A stretch of 36,829 bases of DNA. Source: an uncultured Rikenellaceae bacterium (GTDB taxonomy: Bacteria; Bacteroidota; Bacteroidia; Bacteroidales; Rikenellaceae). Position 1 is the first letter of the stretch. Every line of letters starts with the position of its first letter. The stretch lies in assembly GCA_904501625.1 (NCBI GenBank), contig CAJGBR010000011.1, positions 1 to 36,829 on the forward strand, read 5' to 3'. Below, piece after piece: positions 33,222-36,829 of the stretch. The position numbers were made by a program, and so were the translations under genes. Under the pieces are notes generated by a model. The model did not search any database. It worked only from the letters and a program-made list of their open reading frames with translations, and was not told the DNA's origin.

Positions 33222-34292
33222 ATGAAAAATCAGTTAATCAGAATCTTATCCCTATTTGCAGTTGTCATTACGACAATCAGTTCAACTGCAATTGCTACAA
33301 ACCGACTTCCGAATATCTACATTCTGGCGACGGGAGGTACCATTGCCGGAGCTGGTCAGTCTGCCACTCAGACAAACTATACAGCCGGTGCTGTCGGTAT
33401 TGATGTTCTTGTTCGAGCAGTTCCTCAACTCAAACAAATTGCCAACATCACCGAAGAACAAATAGTCAGAATTGGCTCGCAAGATATGAATGACCAGGTG
33501 TGGTTGAAACTTGCAAAAAGAATTAACGAATTGCTCTCACGAGGTGATGTTGACGGCATTGTAATTACTCACGGAACTGATACAATGGAGGAGACTGCCT
33601 ATTTTCTGAACCTGACAATTAAAAGCGACAAACCAGTAGTTCTAACTGGTGCGATGCGACCCTCAACATCAATGAGTGCCGATGGCCCTCTAAACCTCTA
33701 TAACGCCGTTGTGGTTGCGGGAAATCTTGAATCCTATGGACGAGGAGTATTAATCGCAATGAATGGCGAAATACTTGGAGCTCACGGTGCTACAAAAACA
33801 AATACAGTCAGTGTCGAGACCTTCAAGTCACCAAACTCCGGAGCCCTGGGCTATGTCAACAACGGAAAGGTATTCTACAATATGTCAAGCGACAAGGTAC
33901 ATACTGCAATGTCAACATTTGATGTGACAGGTTTGATTTCACTGCCCAAGGTCGGAATCGTGTACAGCTACTCGGGTGTTCAACCCGAAGCCGTAAATGC
34001 TATGATAAACTCTGGTTATAAAGGCATTGTCCACGCAGGTGTAGGTAATGGCAATATTCATAAAAATATCTTTCCTCGACTAAGTGCTGCTCGACAAGCC
34101 GGAATACAAGTTGTCCGTTCAACACGTGTGCCGAATGGCCCAGTAACCCTTGATGCTGAAATTGATGATGCTCAATATCAATTTATTGCCTCTCAGGAAT
34201 TGAATCCTCAGAAATCGAGAATATTGTTGATGTTAGCCCTGACCAAAACATCTGACTGGAAAAAAATTCAAGAATATTTTATGCAATACTAA
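33222..34292 (+). CDS. ansB: Periplasmic type II L-asparaginase
   Basis: Hydrolyses L-asparagine to aspartate and ammonia. The 356-residue protein has a signal peptide (hydrophobic at about 6-22, cleavage near 26), then NIYILATGGTIAG with the nucleophilic Thr40 and the second active-site motif HGTDTMEET (117-125; Thr119, Asp120). GAMRPSTSMSADG and GATKTNTV complete the site. Export and length indicate the high-affinity type II class. It sits between the Dcu carrier and the porin, so the aspartate it makes can be taken up directly. Confidence 0.95.
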   Translation: MKNQLIRILSLFAVVITTISSTAIATNRLPNIYILATGGTIAGAGQSATQTNYTAGAVGIDVLVRAVPQLKQIANITEEQIVRIGSQDMNDQVWLKLAKRINELLSRGDVDGIVITHGTDTMEETAYFLNLTIKSDKPVVLTGAMRPSTSMSADGPLNLYNAVVVAGNLESYGRGVLIAMNGEILGAHGATKTNTVSVETFKSPNSGALGYVNNGKVFYNMSSDKVHTAMSTFDVTGLISLPKVGIVYSYSGVQPEAVNAMINSGYKGIVHAGVGNGNIHKNIFPRLSAARQAGIQVVRSTRVPNGPVTLDAEIDDAQYQFIASQELNPQKSRILLMLALTKTSDWKKIQEYFMQY

Positions 34293-34304
34293 ACCGATAA
34301 TATT

Positions 34305-35480
34305 ATGAAAAAAATCTATTTGATGGTGATACTTGCAGCAACAATATGCTCGCAGACATCTGCCCAACAGAAACATTACCGAAAAGATGAACTGTCACTA
34401 TTCCACAGGCTGACGGCACTCGAAAAACGGAATGACAAATTTAACCTTTATCTTAATACTCAGAACTCGTTTGACCTGAATATGGTCAATGGAGATACCG
34501 AACAGAGTGGTTTTTATTGTCGCCAACTACGCATCGAAGCAATGGGAGATCTTAACAAGAGAATCTACTACCGCTGGCGTCAACGACTGAACCGACCCAA
34601 TACTCCTACATTGCACGAAAATCAACCCACCTCGATTGACTACGCAGCAGTGGGATACCGACTCTCTCCAACGTTTTCGATATTCGGTGGGAAACAATGT
34701 GCAGCCTATGGAGGTTTCGAATTCGACCTTAACCCTATTGATGTATATGAGTATTGCAATATGATCGAATATATGTCAAACTTTATGATCGGGGTAACAT
34801 TCGGATTCAGATTCAACGAAAATCAAGAGCTGCTTGTTCAGATTCTGAATGCCCGCAACGGCTCGTTTGACGAAACATACGGTGTATTGCCCTATGAAAT
34901 CAAACCAAGTAACATCTCGCTGGCATATACGATTAATTGGAATTCATCGTTTTGGGACGGATTGCTGAAACTGAGATGGTCGGCTACGATAGCAAATCAA
35001 TCGAACAATAGGTTTATGTACTACTTCGCAGCAGGTCAACAACTTACACTTGGACGATTGCAAACATATATCGATTTTATGCTCTCTCGCGAAGATATTG
35101 ACCAAAAGCAGATTCTGTCGGGATTTTCATCAGACTATCTCGAAGGTCGAACTGCTCTGAACACCAATTACTGCACACTGCTATGGAAAGTCAATTTCAA
35201 AATCTCGCCACATCTGACCGTATTTGCTAAAGCAATGTACGAAACATCATCGATATTCAAATCATTTGACCAGATGGAGAAGGGCAGATACCGAACATCG
35301 TTAGGCTACATCGGCGGACTGGAATATTATCCGCTGCAAAAGAGTAATCTACACTTCTTTGCCACCTTTGTCGGTCGCAGTTACGACTACTCGGAAAGAG
35401 CAAAAGAACTGTTAGGTGCAAAAAATTTTCATACTCAACGTGTTTCAGTCGGATTGATTTACAAAATTCCGATGTTCTAA
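34305..35480 (+). CDS. Outer-membrane porin, phosphate-selective porin O/P-like
   Basis: A 391-residue beta-barrel protein with a signal peptide (MKKIYLMVILAATICSQTSA), alternating beta strands throughout (for example IYYRWRQRL, LTVFAKAMYE) and a C-terminal aromatic (IPMF) typical of outer-membrane barrels. Length and pattern match the Bacteroidota porins annotated as OprO/OprP-like. It is 12 nt after asparaginase and ends at a strong terminator, so it is the last gene of the asparagine/aspartate operon and probably lets asparagine or dicarboxylates through. The substrate is inferred from context. Confidence 0.82.
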   Translation: MKKIYLMVILAATICSQTSAQQKHYRKDELSLFHRLTALEKRNDKFNLYLNTQNSFDLNMVNGDTEQSGFYCRQLRIEAMGDLNKRIYYRWRQRLNRPNTPTLHENQPTSIDYAAVGYRLSPTFSIFGGKQCAAYGGFEFDLNPIDVYEYCNMIEYMSNFMIGVTFGFRFNENQELLVQILNARNGSFDETYGVLPYEIKPSNISLAYTINWNSSFWDGLLKLRWSATIANQSNNRFMYYFAAGQQLTLGRLQTYIDFMLSREDIDQKQILSGFSSDYLEGRTALNTNYCTLLWKVNFKISPHLTVFAKAMYETSSIFKSFDQMEKGRYRTSLGYIGGLEYYPLQKSNLHFFATFVGRSYDYSERAKELLGAKNFHTQRVSVGLIYKIPMF

Positions 35481-35487
35481 AACGAAC

Positions 35488-35515
35488 GAGGGTGTCCCGA
35501 AATGGAGACACCCTC
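35488..35515. terminator. Terminator between the porin and a convergent gene (GAGGGTGTC stem)
   Basis: GAGGGTGTC (35488-35496) pairs perfectly with GACACCCTC (35507-35515) around a 10-nt loop. It lies 7 nt after the porin stop and 25 nt past the convergent gene's stop. No strong T-run follows on the plus strand (ATTACATATT), but the stem is a copy of those at 908 and 8985. Confidence 0.75.
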
Positions 35516-35540
35516 ATTACATATTGATAATATCTTAATA

Positions 35541-36263
35541 TTAGAGAGACCGAGCCTTAAGTGCAGCTTGATGTTCGTCTGCAGCTTTGTTGTAGAAATC
35601 TTCACCTACAACCTCTTTTATATATTGCGAACGACCAATGTAATCCTTTTTATCAGAGAATTCTTTATATTTTGCTCTAACCTCTCCAATCTTATCTGCA
35701 TCTACCACTACGATAAAAAAACCATTTACCATAGGTATTATACGATCTTCTTCATTAGGATTTAGTTTTCCGAAACTTCTTGTTACTCTGTATCTGATGA
35801 ATCCTGATTCTTCTAGTTTTACAGACGGGATCCATTCTCCCTTATTTAGATCTTCTTGAGTAGCTTCACCTACACCTTTTATCTCAAATCTCAAAGTTTT
35901 TGAATCCATCAAACATTTAATACGAACAGACTCGCCCTTTGCGACAACATAATACTCTGGTTTAACGATTGAAGTTCTGCTCGGAGAAAGTTTAGCATTC
36001 TCAAAAGTGATTGCCTCTTCGCGAGAAATTGAAGCATTTCTAATAGCAACAAATTCATCTAGCGTCATTCCTGACTTTCTTATACCCAACATTTGATCAG
36101 GAGTAACTCCGACACTCTTCATCTTAGCCAACTCTTCAGGAGTAAAGTCTGTTGTGGCTACTACCTTTTTTGAATTTTTGTCTTGTTGAGCTGATACCAC
36201 ATTTACGCTACCCACGGTAAACAGGGCAATCATTGATAGCACGATTAATCTTTTCATTTTCAT
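35541..36263 (-). CDS. Secreted protein of unknown family with short helical repeats
   Basis: A 240-residue protein with a signal peptide cleaved after VVSA (about 25). Residues 41-94 form four degenerate 13-14 residue units (pattern hydrophobic-xx-hydrophobic-K/R, then a Gly/Asn, then T/S-xx-E/Q): ELAKMKSVGVTPDQ, MLGIRKSGMTLDE, FVAIRNASISREE, AITFENAKLSPS. The C-terminal domain (about 100-235) is beta-rich with GVGEATQEDLNKGEWIP and a final helix VVGEDFYNKAADEHQA. The gene to its right encodes a clear paralogue of this domain. No enzyme motif is visible. The ATG at 36263 has a TAnnTTTG box upstream. Confidence 0.75.
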   Translation of the reverse strand: MKMKRLIVLSMIALFTVGSVNVVSAQQDKNSKKVVATTDFTPEELAKMKSVGVTPDQMLGIRKSGMTLDEFVAIRNASISREEAITFENAKLSPSRTSIVKPEYYVVAKGESVRIKCLMDSKTLRFEIKGVGEATQEDLNKGEWIPSVKLEESGFIRYRVTRSFGKLNPNEEDRIIPMVNGFFIVVVDADKIGEVRAKYKEFSDKKDYIGRSQYIKEVVGEDFYNKAADEHQAALKARSL

Positions 36264-36291
36264 AATATATTAAGTTAAGTTTTGATTTATG

Positions 36292-36299
36292 CAAATATA
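36292..36299 (-). promoter_or_regulatory. -7 box of the secreted repeat protein's promoter
   Basis: A perfect TATATTTG on the minus strand, 28 nt before the ATG. The nearest TTG is 22 nt upstream, slightly long. Confidence 0.55.
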
Positions 36300-36338
36300 A
36301 ATAGAAAAATTTACTAAGTATCAATATAAATAGAAAAA
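36294..36338. repeat. Two 16-bp direct repeats in the promoter region
   Basis: AATATAAATAGAAAAA occurs at 36294-36309 and again at 36323-36338, identical and offset by 29 bp. The proximal copy overlaps the -7 box. They may be regulator sites or a duplicated promoter segment. Confidence 0.6.
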
Positions 36339-36363
36339 AATACCTGTCGCATTTTGCAGACAG
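36334..36363 (-). terminator. Terminator of the right-hand paralogue
   Basis: On the minus strand CCTGTC (36363-36358), a 9-nt loop and GACAGG (36348-36343) are followed by TA and seven T. It lies about 80 nt after the stop at 36446. Confidence 0.65.
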
Positions 36364-36445
36364 GCACGTTAAAACTATTTAACCTCTTTCGGCGGTTCAT
36401 TACTTTTGAACTTTATATACTCAAACCCTCGTCCATAAACACTCA

Positions 36446-36829
36446 TCACCGTACTCGTTTCATTTGCAATACATTGCCACCTCCCGTAGTAATTCGTGGA
36501 CCTCTATATACTGAATTATTATATTCTCTCATTTTCTGTTGAGATTCATCAAAAAACTTCTCACCGACAAGTTCTCTGAGGTATGCATCTTTCTTTGGAC
36601 CCTGCAATTTATTGTAGTTGGCTTTGAGTTCAGCTACTTTATTATGATCATCAACCACTACAAGGAATATTCCATTCATTGATGATTGTCCGTCGTCATA
36701 TGTCAATCTGGTTTCAAGATGCATTGTTTTTTCGGGTCTTACGGTAATTATCCATTCACCCTTTTTGATATCCTCAGGAGTAGCCTCGCCATAACCGAAA
36801 ACTTCAAGACGAATTACCATTTGGGGATT
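36446..36829 (-). CDS. Partial paralogue of the secreted repeat protein (cut by window edge)
   Basis: The reading frame is open to the right edge, so the N-terminus lies outside the window; the first Met seen (36820) is internal. The visible 127 residues match the C-terminal domain of the gene at 35541: GEATPEDIKKGEWI against GEATQEDLNKGEWI, GIFLVVVD against GFFIVVVD, and ELVGEKFFDE against EVVGEDFYNK. The tail differs, ending in a basic TTGGGNVLQMKRVR. It is a tandem duplicate with its own terminator, so the two copies are separately transcribed. Function is unknown. Confidence 0.7.
   Translation of the reverse strand, partial: NPQMVIRLEVFGYGEATPEDIKKGEWIITVRPEKTMHLETRLTYDDGQSSMNGIFLVVVDDHNKVAELKANYNKLQGPKKDAYLRELVGEKFFDESQQKMREYNNSVYRGPRITTGGGNVLQMKRVR

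Noticed and set aside
1..36829. CRISPR array, tRNA, rRNA, transposase, integrase or phage genes
   Set aside because: None was seen on either strand; no regularly spaced repeats, no cloverleaf or rRNA-like segment noticed, and every larger frame is a chromosomal-type gene or a shadow of one.

Overview
This 36.8 kb window looks like chromosome from an anaerobic gut-type member of the Bacteroidales, most likely an Alistipes-like Rikenellaceae. The evidence is the repeated Bacteroidota promoter pattern (TTG, 19-20 nt, then a box close to TAnnTTTG), lineage-typical families (DUF3127, a nucleoside kinase with a tRNA-synthetase-like N-terminus, a Bacteroidota-style SPOR protein, a BACON-like lipoprotein with an SDDE tail after its Cys), and a pair of genes matching the first two steps of sulfonolipid synthesis. 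The genus is inferred. I see no rRNA, tRNA, CRISPR array, insertion sequence or phage gene. Coding density is high and no gap exceeds 300 bases.

Layout. 1-938: cyclophilin and an OB-fold protein with an SSB-like acidic tail. 956-3534 (minus): MerR regulator, Nif3-like protein, zinc-ribbon coiled-coil protein. 3728-8908 (plus): cysteate synthase, purD, a multi-spanning membrane protein, and an alpha-oxoamine synthase-family acyltransferase that fits cysteate acyltransferase. 9034-12135 (minus): mscL, purB, a PH-like membrane protein, a nitroreductase. 12260-14470 (minus): priA. 14600-21526 (minus): a tightly packed run of mtaB, an orphan 4HB/HAMP sensor, trkH, a secreted SPOR protein, dapF, a 68-residue acidic protein and an alpha/beta hydrolase. 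21631-24314 (minus): an exported endonuclease/phosphatase-fold protein and a nucleoside kinase. 24510-26051 (plus): a YifB/ComM ATPase. 26052-29317 (minus): glpD followed by an AspT-family exchanger. 29435-35480 (plus): surface lipoprotein, small membrane protein, aspartate 4-decarboxylase, Dcu carrier, periplasmic asparaginase, outer-membrane porin. 35541-36829 (minus): two tandem secreted paralogues of an unrecognised family, the second cut by the window edge.

Two metabolic stories stand out. The first is a candidate sulfonolipid locus: cysteate synthase would make L-cysteate from O-phosphoserine and sulfite, and the PLP acyltransferase would condense it with an acyl thioester into the capnine-type backbone. 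The second is an asparagine/aspartate module: porin and asparaginase deliver aspartate, Dcu and possibly the AspT-like exchanger move it, and AsdA decarboxylates it to alanine and CO2. Together with an Asp/Ala exchanger this could form a proton-motive decarboxylation cycle. The divergent region between the two aspartate-linked transcription units carries a near-perfect 14-bp inverted repeat that could be shared promoter or operator sequence.

At smaller scale, the same GAGGGTGTC hairpin serves as terminator at three separate gene ends. Two promoters (purD, priA) have their -33 TTG inside the preceding terminator stem, and several apparent start codons lie inside promoter boxes, so the true starts are downstream.
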